Source of the DNA: Aralia elata
Lineage: Eukaryota > Streptophyta > Magnoliopsida > Apiales > Araliaceae
Length of the DNA: 64,000 nt
Assembly (NCBI GenBank): GCA_034770075.1
Contig: CM068388.1
Span: 18,595,206-18,659,205 of the forward strand
Reading direction: 5' to 3'
The notes beneath the pieces were generated by a model. The model saw nothing but the letters and a program-made list of their open reading frames with translations, was not told the origin of the DNA and made no database searches. This document shows, in pieces, positions 23,222-34,964 of this stretch. How positions within the stretch are numbered: position 1 is the stretch's first letter; each line of letters opens with the position of its first letter. The position numbers and the translations under genes are program-made.

Positions 23222-23904
23222 AGCTGGAACAGAACAGGCAAGGAGGAAGGTAAGCTCCCTTTTGAATTATGTCACGAATATTCTAAATTCCTACCCTCGG
23301 CAGAGTTCCGTTTGTAAAATGGACATCCCAGGCATAAGCCAAACATGTTTTCAATCAATCCAAGCCTCAAACAGATCAAAATTGCATTCATATGTGTAGT
23401 TACAGCATGTAAAATACAATAATGCATGATTTTCTTGCAGAAAAGGAATAACAGTATGTGGGACCACATCATGAGCATAAAATAGGACTCACACAGTTGA
23501 TACATAGCATGTACATATGATAATACATAGCATAGCATTGTAAAGCATACATTTCTATCTCTAAACATGCAAATAGCCAAATGTATAGCAAAACGTTGAG
23601 GAAATTGAAAAGTGAACGGTCAAAGTGTTACCTGTAGCGCGTAAAGCGATCCTACCGGAGCGGTTTTTGCAGAAAAGTTGGAGAAATCGATAAAAGGCCT
23701 TTGCAAACGAGCAAAATCTCAAGAATCTATGTGGGGTACGAAGTTGAAAGTGACAGATTTGGAAGCGGCGAGCAAACGAGCCGCTTATGAATCCCGATCT
23801 TAGCCGCAGATCAATCTGCGGCTGGCCGCAGAGCCATCTGCGGCTGACCCTGGTGGGTCCCCTTGGCTCCCTTGCAACCGTTTGATGTGTCTAGTGAAAA
23901 TGAA
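23222..23904. promoter_or_regulatory. Upstream region of antisense gene 1 with paired palindromes
   Basis: Non-coding. It would contain the minus-strand promoter of antisense gene 1, but no TATA box can be assigned with confidence. At about 23803-23846 two adjacent hairpin-forming units, CCGCAGATCAATCTGCGG and CCGCAGAGCCATCTGCGG, echo a palindrome in the LTRs. Confidence 0.4.
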
Positions 23905-25213
23905 TTACGAGATGGGTAACCGGCGACGATACCCGGCCCCGACGAGACGATCGACCGGCGACGATAACCGGCGATTACGAGATGGATGTCCGGCGACGAA
24001 AACTGGCTCCGACAAGATAACCAACCGGCGACGATAATCGGGGGTTACGAGATGGGTGACCGGCGACGATACCCGGCCCCGACGAGACAATCGACCGGCG
24101 ACGATAACCGGCGATTACGAGATAGATGTCCGGCGACGAAAACCGGTTCCGACAAGATAACCAACCGGCGACGATAACCGGGGGTTACGAGATGGGTGAC
24201 CGGCGACGATACCCGGCCCCGACGAGACGATCGACCGGCGACGATAACCGGCGATTACGAGATGGATGTCCGGCGACGAAAACCGGCTCCGACAAGATAA
24301 CCAACCGGCGACGATAACCGGGGGTTACGAGATGGGTAACCGGCGACGATACCCGGCCCCGACGAGACAATCGACCGGCGACGATAACCGGCGATTACGA
24401 GATGGATGTCCGGCGACGAAAACCGACTCCGACAAGATAACCAACCGGCGACGATAACCGGGGGTTACGAGATGGGTGACCGGCGACGATACCCGGCCCC
24501 GACGAGACGATCGACCGGCGACGATAACCGGCGATTACGAGATGGATGTCTGGCGACGAAAACCGGCTCCGACAAGATAACCAACCGGCGACGATAACCG
24601 GGGGTTACGAGATGGGTGACCGGCGACGATACCCGGCCCCGACGAGACAATCGACCGGCGACGATAACCGGCGATTACGAGATGGATGTCCGGCGACGAA
24701 AACCGGCTCCGATAAGATAACCAACCGGCGACGATAACCGGGGGTTACGAGATGGGTGACCGGCGACGATACCCGGCCCCGACGAGACGATCGACCGGCG
24801 ACGATAACCGGCGATTACGAGATGGATGTCCGGCGACGAAAACCGGCTCCGACAAGATAACCAACCGGCGACGATAACCGGGGGTTACGAGATGGGTGAC
24901 CGGCGACGATACCCGGCCCCGACGAGACAATCGACCGGCGACGATAACCGGCGATTACGAGATGGATGTCCGGCGACGAAAACCGGCTCCGATAAGATAA
25001 CCAACCGGCGACGATAACCGGGGGTTACGAGATGGGTGACCGGCGACGATACCCGGCCCCGACGAGACGATCGACCGGCGACGATAACCGGTGATTACGA
25101 GATGGATGTCCGGCGACGAAAACCGGCTCCGACAAGATAACCAACCGGCGACGATAACCGGGGGTTACGAAATGGGTGACCGGCGACGATACCCGGCCCC
25201 GACGAGACGATCA
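23905..25213. repeat. Minisatellite array, 140-bp unit with ~35-bp subunits and 280-bp higher order
   Basis: About 9.3 tandem copies of a 140-bp unit, very similar to each other. Each unit consists of four roughly 35-bp subunits that each contain CCGGCGACGA. Successive units alternate GACGAGACGATCGACC and GACGAGACAATCGACC without exception from 23941 to 25070, giving a 280-bp higher-order period. The GC content is far above its surroundings. Frames of 61-63 codons recur every 140 or 280 bp and are artefacts. Tandem repeats in this 3' position are known in Tat/Ogre elements and can seed satellite DNA. Confidence 0.97.
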
Positions 25214-25382
25214 TCAGCCTCGACACCCTTTTCTGAATGATTTGCATCAATTGCATCTTACATGGCATCATAAATCATATGTGTTGCATCATGTATGCAT
25301 TGTCACCCTTGTGCACTGTCATTCATGCATCGAGTGTCTATTCTTTATCCTGTTCATTTCATTAAACATTGCATGAACATGA
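25214..25382. other. Element 3' untranslated tail
   Basis: AT-richer sequence with repeated GCAT/CATGCAT words between the minisatellite and the polypurine tract. No gene. Confidence 0.5.
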
Positions 25383-25396
25383 TAAAGAGGGGCAGC
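25383..25396 (+). other. Polypurine tract of the Tat element
   Basis: TAAAGAGGGGCAGC directly precedes the 3' LTR. It is purine-rich with two pyrimidines close to the LTR, and is the expected primer site for plus-strand synthesis. Confidence 0.75.
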
Positions 25397-27458
25397 TGTA
25401 GACACCCAATTTTTGCATTCCCTGTACTAACCATGACAGGAGGGCAAAATCGTCAATTGAACCGGCTTGCGGGAGCAAGGGGGGTGGGCCCAAGTGCGAG
25501 CGCCCGACACCACCGCAGTGATTGGCAATCAAAGCTGACGTGATAATAAGGCCATCCGAGACAGACATCCCCGAATGAGGTGGCACGTCTCCCGGAAATT
25601 CTCGGACTGCCGAATACGAGCCTGTCAGCGAAAACCGACGTTACGGCACGAAAATCGAGGCGTGGCACGAAAATCGAGAAAGTCAAACCGTCCAGCCGCG
25701 GATTGATCTGCGGCCAAATAGTGCGCCTTTTGAAAACACGGAACTCGAAATCGGGGTGAGTGGGAGGCAGGCGGCCAGCCAGCCTATTTCAGCCAGTTTC
25801 GTGCAGCATACAGGAAGGGGAAGAAGTTGAAAGTTTGGGAAGAAGAAAGGATTCAGCAACAGCACAAGCACGGAAATAGAGAGGATAAAGAGCCAACTTT
25901 GCCACAAAATAGGAAGAAAAGAGAGAAAAAAAGAGAGGATTTATTTCTTTTGATTTTTGTTGTATCAAATACACTCCTTATCCTATTCAATACACAAGTC
26001 CACATTCATTTAAGATCAATTGCAAGGTGAAAATTTCTATTTGTTCTAGCAATTCATGTCATATTGATTGAGTAAATTAGATGTGACTTTCATGTATCTT
26101 GTTGAATAATCATGGATTAGGGATTATTGGTGAGGGTTCCATCGGAACAAAATTCTTCCTAATAACCCAAAGATATCCAATTGATGAAATTTCTAGCTTG
26201 TTTATGGTGGTTTATTGGATGTAATTTATTTAGATTGTCATTTTCGGATATCATGGTGTATTAGATAAATCCGGGTTAGTTAATTGTGTAGTATTCATTT
26301 TGTGGGCATGTCATAATCTCGTGTGAGCCTAGGAACGCGACCCCGTGGTCCAAATCCGATGATGGACTTTTTGATGCGTGTAATAGATTCAAGGTGCTCG
26401 TTTTTTGTAACATGTAATCATCGGGCCTTAAAACGACGTTAAGGCGAGAATCGGGTTTAAGGCCCCGTAGTAGTGGAACATGTGATTGTTGGCGTTCGGG
26501 GATGTTTTGATGGCTTACATGCCCATAAATAGCCCTGACGCGTGTTTATGCTTGATTAGATTTTGTGACACAAAAATGATTTCAAGGATTAAACGATGAA
26601 GATTTGTTTTATTAAAATCAAACAAGCTAGGTTATGAGAATCACGAGGAAAAGATCGGAAGTGTTAATAAACGTCGATTCCTATTAAACGAGAAGGCCAA
26701 AGGAATTCATTTTCAAACATCACCAAAAAATGGCTTTTATGAATGAACGAAACGTTTTACTAAACCTTGATACATAGGGTGAAAGAGATTCTAGAAATTG
26801 CCCATCAATTATGAAAGCAACGTATAAATCTCGATTCCTATTTGGCTAAGGTTTAACAAATTCATGTTTTACCAAAACAACACTTAATAAAAATCTCATA
26901 ACTTTTTGCCATTTAAAATCAACCATTTCCCATAAAGAAATAAAGCTTTCTCGTATTAAAGGAAAAAGACATTCTAAAGCACTCTCCAAAATAAAACACG
27001 TCTCTTTCATAAAACACCAAAAAGAATTTCTTTCATACAAACTCACCACAACATTCACATAGGCACACACACACACCCGTACGTATATACATTTCATGAA
27101 TCAAAGGATAGGAAAGTATCAAGATTGTGGTAACCGTGTTTCACGGAAGTCGGGGGGTGCCTAACACCTTCCCCTCGCTTAAGCAAGCCCCCGAACTCTA
27201 TGAATCTCGATTCGCAGACCAATTAATTCGGAGTCATATATGAGCCAACGATTTATAAAAAGCGAAAACTCGGATGAGTTGGTACATCCATTTCAAATAT
27301 ACCAACTGGCGACTCTGATTAATTGGCTCATCATAAAAAACGATCTTCCAAAACCCCGTCGACATTAATGCCGACCTTTTCCAAAAAATCATTTAACCAA
27401 GAGGCTAAAATTGGAAAAGACTAAAAATGAGACACGAAGAAGAAACCCGGCGTCGACA
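25397..27458 (+). repeat. 3' LTR of the Tat element
   Basis: 2062 bp, TGTAGACACCC ... GGCGTCGACA, nearly identical to 9351-11427. It is followed by the target duplication CCCTC at 27459-27463. The palindrome arm at 25695 carries one substitution (CCGCGGAT) relative to the 5' LTR. Confidence 0.95.
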
Positions 27459-27918
27459 CCCTCCTGGAGGGAGATTAAGCATCTTTTTCACTTTCTGATA
27501 CTTGATATTCATTTGTATTCTAGAAATGCTACTGACTTATGGTTCTGCTAGATTTTCATGCCTTCATGGCACACTTTTTGTACCAGAAAAACATAATTGC
27601 TTATAGGTGGGCCAGGTTTAGCTCAGGCTCATCTACTTGAACATGTCTTTTGTAAAATGTTATGAGCATAGTTTTTCATTTATGTTAAACAATTTTCGTT
27701 CAACATAATGATTGATAAGACTTCAAGCTAAAAGATCAAGTATTGTGTTGAATAATGCTTGAATCAGTTTCAATTAGATAATTTTCCATACAGAAAATAT
27801 TCATTTCCAGGATGATAGCTCTTATTCACATCGTTTAATTCTTGAAAAATCAGCCTCTGCTGGTCCTTTACTCTGTTGTTGCTTTCAACTGAACATGATG
27901 GATTTAAATGTTATACAG

Positions 27919-28038
27919 ATGGGAGAGGAATGGAATGACAGTGTTCAATCAAAAGAAGAAATTGAAGCAAAGCTACCGAGCAAGTATTAGGAAACCATGA
28001 GAAGAGAAAGAGCAATGGCTTATTCATTCTCTCATCAA
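27919..28038 (+). pseudogene. IQD-like: IQD (IQ67-domain) gene fragment
   Basis: One exon between acceptor TTATACAG and donor GTAAGC encodes EEWNDSVQSKEEIEAKLPSK, then a TAG at 27988-27990, then ETMRRERAMAYSFSHQ. The 'W.DS..SKE.IEAKL.SKYEA..RRERA.AY..SHQ' wording is characteristic of the region after the IQ67 domain in plant IQD calmodulin-binding scaffold proteins. Only this exon is visible; IQ motifs and the conserved C-terminal exon are absent. The in-frame stop and isolation mark it as a fragment. It lies 460 bp to the right of the Tat insertion. Confidence 0.75.
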
Positions 28039-28736
28039 GTAAGCTATTAATCTCCCCCCTTTCCAACATCCCAGCCCCTTTCAAGAGAACAAGAGAATGG
28101 ATAAGAGAAGAGACAGAAATTAATACATAATTATTATGTGATGCAATTTATTTAAGGTCTTATATAATCACTTGCATTAGAAGATGCTGGCAGGATAAAT
28201 GAATAGGGATTGACTTTCCTTTGTATAGACGTTATTCTACAATTGTGTTGAAGTTCATGTATATACCCTAGGAATATCCGGTTTCTGCATTGCTGATTGC
28301 ATGTTTATCTTATATGTGAAAGATATGGAGGCAATCCAACTTAGCGAAATGCAAGCCTTTTTGCACCGTTCATAAGTTTTGTTTTACAGTACTTGTTTCC
28401 AAATCTTATCATTTGCCTTATTTAAAAATGAAGTTAGTTAGCTCTCTCTCTCTCTCTCTCTCTTAGTTATTGGTAGATTTCTTTTCTGAAACTTTTACTT
28501 TCACTTCTATTTTGAATTTTTTGTTTACATATGCTCAAACAAAAAAGAAACTTGCATCATTCAAATTGACTCGTCAGTTTCAATTTGGACGTGAGACATT
28601 TGTATGGTTAATCTGTTTGGACCACATATCCCGAGCTTAATGCTAGTGTCGCTTTGTTTAGCATTCCTAACATACTAACCAAACAGTATCATGGTCCTGG
28701 TGTAACGTGCAGCAATTCGCAAGTTTCCTACTGTAA

Positions 28737-28791
<55 letters not shown>

Positions 28792-30324
28792 GAGAGAGAT
28801 GATGAGGGAGGGAGTAATAAGTAAATTCTTTGGAAGGGCTACCTACATCGGGAAGATGCCAAGAGATCAGTGGCGCAGTGGTTATGAGCTTATGGCCTAC
28901 TATTCCTTTCTGTGTTGTTAAGTACTGAATAAAAGTGGATCACCAGTATGAAGTCAAGTTTTCCTTTTAGAATAACTGACGGCGATAGGTCCGCGAGTTA
29001 ACTCTAGGCTTTTAAGTACCAATAAGTTAAATAATTAAACTGCTTTATCATTTTTAAGATTGCTTTGTTATGCAAGATGAGTAAATAAGACTTTTTAATA
29101 TATCTGTAGTTGTTTATTATATCACATGTGATAATGGAGAGCTTGTAGTAAGTTGTATTGTTGGCTAACTCTATGAAAATCAAATGATCAGAGTAAAATT
29201 TTGTACTGAAGGCCCTACGTTGCTTGAATAATCTTGAAACTATTTATACAATAGATACAAATATTTACTGTAAATGTCTTTTGTTGAATTTCATCCATTA
29301 TAATGCTAGAGCTACGTCTGCTCGACTGTCTCCAATGACAAATGAAGAATCCTATTTATCTTGCTTGGTTGTAACTTGCAAGTCATCAAAACGTTGAGAT
29401 ATTGCAGACCTACATGTCAGGGATCTTCTTGGCAACACCTAATGCAAACTGGTGGTTGTTTCTTGATATCACAATAACAACAAGCTATATCTACTATATT
29501 TCTGAAGAAAACAGGTAATTGTCCAAATTTTCAGTAATTTCATATTTTCATTTGCTTATGATGTTACATCTTACAGGTTTATGTAGTGGTCATAGAGATT
29601 GTTATTTGATGTGGGTTCTCTAATTCTAGTGAATACTGGTATATGGACTGGCCTTTTTTCCTTATTTGTTCAATTGTTTAGCGAGGTGTTTAATGTGGAC
29701 TGATTTAGCGCGCTTTAATAAGTAATTAATATTCAAAAAGGCTAGGGGAAATGCCACATTGAGAAGTTTCTAAATGGCCAACAAGTACATTGAAGTTCGG
29801 ATATCTTAATCATTTAACTTTCAACGCGGACATGGACATGCTAAAGCTATAACACAAGAATACCATGAACAAGCTTCAGCATGCACAAATTACACAACTT
29901 TCCATCATGGCGAGCACTTGTATTTATAAATTTATGATAACTACATTGTGTTTACACTGACACTCTCAAACATCCATGGTTTCAACAAGCCTGGAATTCA
30001 TTACTCTCTCTCTCTCTACCTATAGGCTTAATTTGTTTCTTCACCAAAATAGTACAGTACCTTTTGAGGAGGGCTAGCGCCTAGCTGTGTTATTTTGCTA
30101 CCTGCATGCACTATATGCCCTCCCCAATTCAATTTGCAGTGTAGATTGGTGGATAATTCGGTATGCAAATTTTACTATCATTTGTGCATTCAGATTTCTC
30201 CTTAGCATTGGATTTGTGGGTATCTTTTTAATTTTAGTTATGGGTATGTAGTGTTTAACTTCTAACATTTGTCTACTTCTGTGGGTCAATTCGTCGAACA
30301 CTTCACTGAGGATAATGCAGATCA
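28039..30324. other. Non-coding stretch with microsatellites and possible lost exons
   Basis: A (CT)n tract at about 28441-28463 and a long (AT)n tract at about 28741-28788. At about 29405-29516 a frame reads SGIFLATPNANWWLFLDI and ends at GTAATT, which could be an exon, but I do not recognise it. Nothing else is supported. Confidence 0.4.
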
Positions 30325-30690
30325 CAGAGAAACAAACCTGTTCAACTACTGCCTCCATCCTCATCTAGTACGCCTTCTAGAAGTCAAGTTGCTAATGGGA
30401 ATTCTCAGTCATCCAAGGATGATAGGTTGGGGGATCTGAAAGTTGCTATTAATGGAGTGACCAAACAATCTGTGGTATGATTTGTTGATTAATTTGCCTT
30501 CTACCTTTCAATCTCTTTTCGAGTATTGTTTTTTTAATCCTAATGTTCATAATCTGTCAGAGAAATTAAACCTAGCATATATTATGTGATTGGGCAGGAG
30601 GAGTGGAAGAGCAAAATTGAGTACTCCATCTCAACTATAAGTGAATTACCTTTTCTTTGTCGCAAAGTCATTGTTGTATGTAATAGCAAA
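30320..30690 (+). pseudogene. Unidentified exon-like segments
   Basis: Segment one (about 30320-30473) follows AG and reads SRSQVANGNSQSSKDDRLGD, then LKVAINGVTKQSV. Segment two (about 30599-30675) follows GGGCAG and reads EEWKSKIEYSISTISELPFL. Both are hydrophilic, have codon-like composition and sit between splice-site-like borders. I do not recognise the family. They lie on the same strand as, and just upstream of, the transportin fragment, but do not match transportin as I know it. Confidence 0.35.
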
Positions 30691-31155
30691 ATCTGGTATG
30701 CGTTGTGGCTCTCACAAGTTTTTTATTTTATTTTTTATTAGTAAATATTATTATTTGTCTTGTTGTTCTATTTTATCAACTGCATTGCTCAAATGAAAAG
30801 GTATAACGTTCATAATTTGTAATTCATCTAACATTTTTCTTTCGCATATGGGAGTTGCATGTAATTGTTGTTTACAGTGATTCCAAGGAAGCAGTGGAGT
30901 TTACTTTTTTTTACGGGGCTTGAGTTATTAGTTGGTACAAAGAGACTAGTAACAGGACACTACAAGACTGTAGTCCATTTTTACTATTATAATGTGTTGG
31001 TATTTTTAGTTATTTTTTTGAAACATCTAGTTGATTTATGGAACATGAACTCTATCTCACATTTACGTCTTAATTGTTATATATCTGCTGTTAAGTTTTC
31101 AGCTAAATCTTGCTTACACTATTGTCCTTTTGATGTCTGCCCTTCTCTTGAACAG

Positions 31156-31474
31156 GTCTATGCGGCTTTTGTTCAACTAGTTGAAGTTCGTCCTGTTTTC
31201 TTGGAGGTGTGCATTTCATCTCTTTTAAGTGTTTCTTTTATGTACTAGTTATTCTTGCAAGCTACTGGTTTCCATTTCATCTGTGTGTTTAAACAAAGAA
31301 ACTGAATTAATTCCTATAATTTCATATATTTAATGTCTTTCATGATACTTGTGAGGCTCTTCATCTTTTGTTATTCATGTGACTACAGCCATACTTGAGA
31401 AATGTAATTGAATACATGTTGCAAGTTAATAAGGACCCTGAGGATGAAGTATCTCTTGAAGCTTGTGAATTTTG
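31156..31474 (+). pseudogene. TRN1-like: Transportin-1 (importin beta-2) gene fragment
   Basis: Two exons with preserved splice signals. The exon at 31156-31206 encodes VYAAFVQLVEVRPVFLE (acceptor AACAG, donor GTGTGC). The exon at 31389-31474 encodes PYLRNVIEYMLQVNKDPEDE and then VSLEACEFW (acceptor TACAG, donor GTAATC). These match HEAT-repeat sequence from the N-terminal third of plant transportin-1, which imports M9/PY-NLS cargo into the nucleus. Full-length proteins are about 890 residues; only about 45 are here. Intron positions are kept, so this is a DNA-level copy rather than a processed one. Confidence 0.85.
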
Positions 31475-31850
31475 GTAATCCCTCCACCTTGTGCACTCAT
31501 GCTCTGAATGTTGTGAAAGCGAGTAGCAGTCATGCTTGTGTGTACTGGATTGAAGAGTTCTTTCCCTAGTTAAGTAGTGATCTGGTATTTCATGGGCAGT
31601 TTGTTGAAGGCGCCAACTTTGTACATGTGCCCCAATAAATCATTTAGATAGTTGATTGTAAAGATGATGACTGATCATGTACCAGATGATTTTATTTAAT
31701 TAATAATATTTGAGTTTTTTGTACTTCTCTCATATTTTGTTATGAGGTCATTGAGCTACGATTTATTTTGTTTGTAAAATAATTTATTTTGTACCAGATG
31801 ATCATGTACCAGATGATTTATTTTGTTTGTAAATAATTTCGACATTCGTT
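31475..31850. other. Non-coding stretch after the transportin fragment
   Basis: No further transportin exon is recognisable. TTTTGTACCAGATGATCATG and a close repeat at 31791-31830 form a short local duplication at the edge of the CACTA end. Confidence 0.4.
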
Positions 31851-32535
31851 ACATAACAAAGAAAAATGCAACATTTATATCGTTGCAAATCATAACAACT
31901 TTCGTTGCACATATAAAGCAAACGGCAACGTATAGTTTTGTTGCTAATCGACAACAACTTTCGCTGCTCGAAAAATAATCAGCATTGAACATTATTGTTT
32001 CTAATTGATCATAATTATCCATAACAAGACCAACGACAACGAATAATTTCGTTGCAAATTAATATATGACCGGTTTATTTTGTACATTTAGCAACGAACA
32101 TCGTTACTAAAAAGTACACAATCAGCAACGAAAGCTAGTTAAGGCAACAATTTCCATACTATTTAGCAACGGCAAACATTGTTGGCAAATGTGTATCAAA
32201 CGCAACGAATTTCATTTTCGTTGGCAAAAAAAAAATTTCTTTTCGTTGCCAATTAGGCAGATTTTGCAACGAAAGTTGCTTTTCAGTAACAATTTCTTTA
32301 TAAATTTGCTACAAAATATTTTGTTGCTAAATGATCTATGCTTTTACACGAAAACAAACTTTCGTTGCGAAATATCTCACTTTCTGCAACGAAACAAAAC
32401 AATTTTGTTGCTAGACAATTAGCAACGCTCATTGCGCAACGGATGGTCTAACGACCGAAAAATCGTTGCAAATGGCCTTTGGCAACGAAATTCCGCACCT
32501 TTAGCAACGAAAACCGTTTGTTGCAGAATCGCCAT
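31851..32535. mobile_element. CACTA right-end copy 1 (terminal repeat lost)
   Basis: Dense GCAACGA / TCGTTGC subterminal repeats, collinear with 37845-38512 over nearly the whole length. It ends in GCAGAATCGCCATTT where the related copy continues TTTTGTAGTG, so the terminal dozen bases have been lost or overwritten. Frames inside are repeat artefacts. Confidence 0.8.
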
Positions 32536-32544
32536 TTAAATTCC

Positions 32545-34829
32545 TACACATTTAAGTACATATCCACATACCAATTAGCCACATAATTGATGCCAAATAT
32601 TGGTTTACATTACTCTATAATGTTTATTCTAATTAGAAATATAATATCAAAAAAGGTTACACACACTTGATACGACGTTTTCGACGTTCGCACAACGCAC
32701 GCCCGATTCGCCTCTTATACATAAGTTTAGCATGCTCATACACTTGTCTAATTCATCATTGATTAGTGCTAAGAGTCATTATAAACCATAATTTACAAGT
32801 TTTAGAACTTAGAACAACATCTTCTAGCGTCGAAAGCATTACACGTTACATACGCGCATGTACGACGCCCTCCGTTTGCCTTCTAATGCACAATAGTCCT
32901 AAAAATAGCCAATTTAGGAATTGATTAAGTCTGAAATTACCAATTCTAAATAATGGAAATTGTAGGTCTACTTCTTACCTTTCCGGATCATCTTGAATCA
33001 TCCAAAACGGAGTTCGTATGAGAAAGTTATGCCCAATTTTAATAAAGTAGGTCAAAGCTATCTAGCCTACTGTTGCTCTAGCGCGGGGCGCGCCAATTTA
33101 GCCTTATGGTGGGCATGGGGCGCGCCCAACCGGCAGAGTTTTAGTTGCTCATCATCCAGCATGCTCTGTTTTTGCTATTTTACTACAAAGCTTATAACTT
33201 TCTTCATTTTAAGTCGGAATTAGGACATTCTAGAGGCTATGGAAAGCTTATAACATGAACTACAAAATCCTCATGGATTCATAATCTTATAGACTCTTTG
33301 ATAAATCGAAATAGTGGCTCCAAAGAGCCTAGTCCAACTAGTTTTTTAGCGAAAACTCCGAGTTAAGCCAATTCATTCTCCCTCTTTGTTTTCTTAGCTA
33401 TTATACAACAAGTCAATATAACTTAACACATGCTTCTATTACTAAGTTAAGCAACATAACATCATTTCATCAATTAATCAAAAAACACTAGTTCTCAAGT
33501 TCTTAGAGAAATTCCTCTCTTAGGACAATTTTATCAAATGGTTTATGGGCATGAGTTGGAAACTCATGTTGGAGTAGAGTTTCATTATACTCTAGTCCAT
33601 ATTTCCAATTGAAATCATTTCTTACAAACTTCTAAGCACATAACAACAATTATCAACCATCTAACACAACCAATACATAGTGATTACATTATTAACAACA
33701 CATGAATAATAGTCCATAATGTCCATCACAGTCCATTTCTTGATTCCTTATGCATAGGTTCGATTCTCATTCATTGTTCGACTTTCACATATCATTAACA
33801 AGGTTTAATAGAGCTAATCAACATTTATACATGTTCATGAGCAACCAAGCAATTTCAGCCACATAACTCCAACAAAGCAATCAAAGTAAAACTATAAACT
33901 TGGAAATAATGTGGAAATGAGCTAAGCTCTATATTTCTTACCTCTTGGAGCTCCTTCTAAGGTGCTAAATGAATTAATGCTCAGCTGCTACAACACTCCT
34001 TCTTCTTCCTCAAATCACCCGTGAACTCACCTCTCACTTTTCTCTCAATTTTCAGTTTCTAACTTAGCAACAATCAAAGGAATGGGGGAATGGCAAGGCA
34101 TGAGTATTTATAGAGGGAGTGATCAAAGCTTCATGGATAGGTTAAGGGCTGAGCGTGCTCTGCTATGGCAGCTCCCCATGGCTGGGGGAGTGAGCTTTGG
34201 CTCCTCCAAGACTCGGGTACTCCCCCCCTCTCCTCCCAAGTTGCTTTATTACATTCTTCCTTCACCAAATACAGATTGATCCTCCCCAAATGCACCCACG
34301 TTCTTCATTCTCTTCTCTTCTCTCATTCCTTCTCCTTCTCCCGTACACTTCTCCCACCTTCAATTCTCAGCTGATTCTATAACCCATTTCCCACATGGGT
34401 CATGGGTTGTGGGTTATGGGTTACGGGTTTGGGTCATGGACTAGGTCCATGGGTTTTGGGCTTCAAATAATAATCTATTGGGCTTCTAATTTAATTCCAA
34501 TTGGGCTTCAAATAAAAATCCAATTGGGCTTCTAATAAATCCTACACTTGGATTATTAATCCCTCTCATTAACTTTTTGACGAAATTATGAAAAGTCATA
34601 AAATCGAAAAATGCGTTCTTTTGCGTAAATAGTGCTTTTAGCGTTGTTCCTCTAAATGATTTAATCAATACCATGAAATAACAACACTAAAAAATTATCA
34701 CATACACGTCATATGTAGTAATAAAACATTCAAACACATAACACGGAATAATATTTATAAAAGTTCAATTTATTTAATAAAATTCATAGGCTCGTGTTAC
34801 AAAGCTACCCACGATTCGTGGTCGTTACA
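32545..34829 (-). mobile_element. LTR-like repeat of a Ty3/gypsy element (boundaries uncertain)
   Basis: The right edge, read on the minus strand, begins TGTAACGACCACGAATCGTG, a start common among plant gypsy LTRs. Internal features fit an LTR: repeated TTGGGCTTC words at 34465-34545, a GC-rich GGGCGCGCC segment at 33080-33130, and no coding capacity. I could not find a matching left TG end, PBS or target duplication, so it may be a solo or truncated LTR. Small frames here have no recognised domain. Confidence 0.4.
34393..34440 (+). repeat. Seven-base telomere-like minisatellite
   Basis: About six units of the form TGGGTTA/TGGGTCA/CGGGTTT in a row inside the LTR-like repeat. The period of seven resembles plant telomere TTTAGGG without matching it. 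Confidence 0.6.
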
Positions 34830-34964
34830 AAGAAAACTACTACACTAGTACACTGTGAGGAAGAGGGGCCCTGAAAGACAAGAAACTTAAGGGTAATTAA
34901 TTTCTTACAAAATTAGTGATAAGTTCATAATATTAAGCAGAACTTTTTTTAGTCATTGTTGGAG

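Larger units (their letters stand above)
9351..27458 (+). mobile_element. Complete Ty3/gypsy Tat-lineage (Ogre/Retand-like) LTR retrotransposon
   Basis: An 18,108-bp element flanked by the 5-bp target duplication CCCTC (9346-9350, 27459-27463). Order: 5' LTR, PBS, leader, gag-protease-Gpatch, a 166-bp intron-like gap, RT/RNaseH/RNaseH/integrase, two minus-strand genes, a minisatellite, a polypurine tract and the 3' LTR. Two RNase H-like regions in tandem, no chromodomain, a long 3' non-pol region with antisense ORFs, and an intron between protease and RT are hallmarks of the Tat clade (Ogre and relatives). By hand I count about 17 substitutions and two indels between the ~2.06-kb LTRs, so insertion was recent. 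Six in-frame stop codons make this copy coding-defective. It lacks the extra plus-strand ORF upstream of gag that typical Ogre elements carry. Confidence 0.95.

Noticed and set aside
22895..23241. Continuous 417-codon minus-strand frame from 23241
   Set aside because: Its first part is out of register with the basic, Pro-rich exon starting MDPDAHSS at 23221. A phase-0 intron at 22834-22915 gives the more plausible gene, and its last part reads through a second intron.
23986..25017. Series of 61-63 codon reading frames on both strands
   Set aside because: They recur every 140 or 280 bp because the DNA repeats. The unit is not a multiple of three, so no long frame can form, and there is no domain.
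23905..25213. CRISPR-like array of direct repeats
   Set aside because: Repeats are contiguous 140-bp units without unique spacers, inside a plant retrotransposon; it is a minisatellite.
31851..32422. 77-codon frame in the CACTA end
   Set aside because: It lies entirely in subterminal repeats and is not shared as a frame by the collinear copy at 37845-38512.
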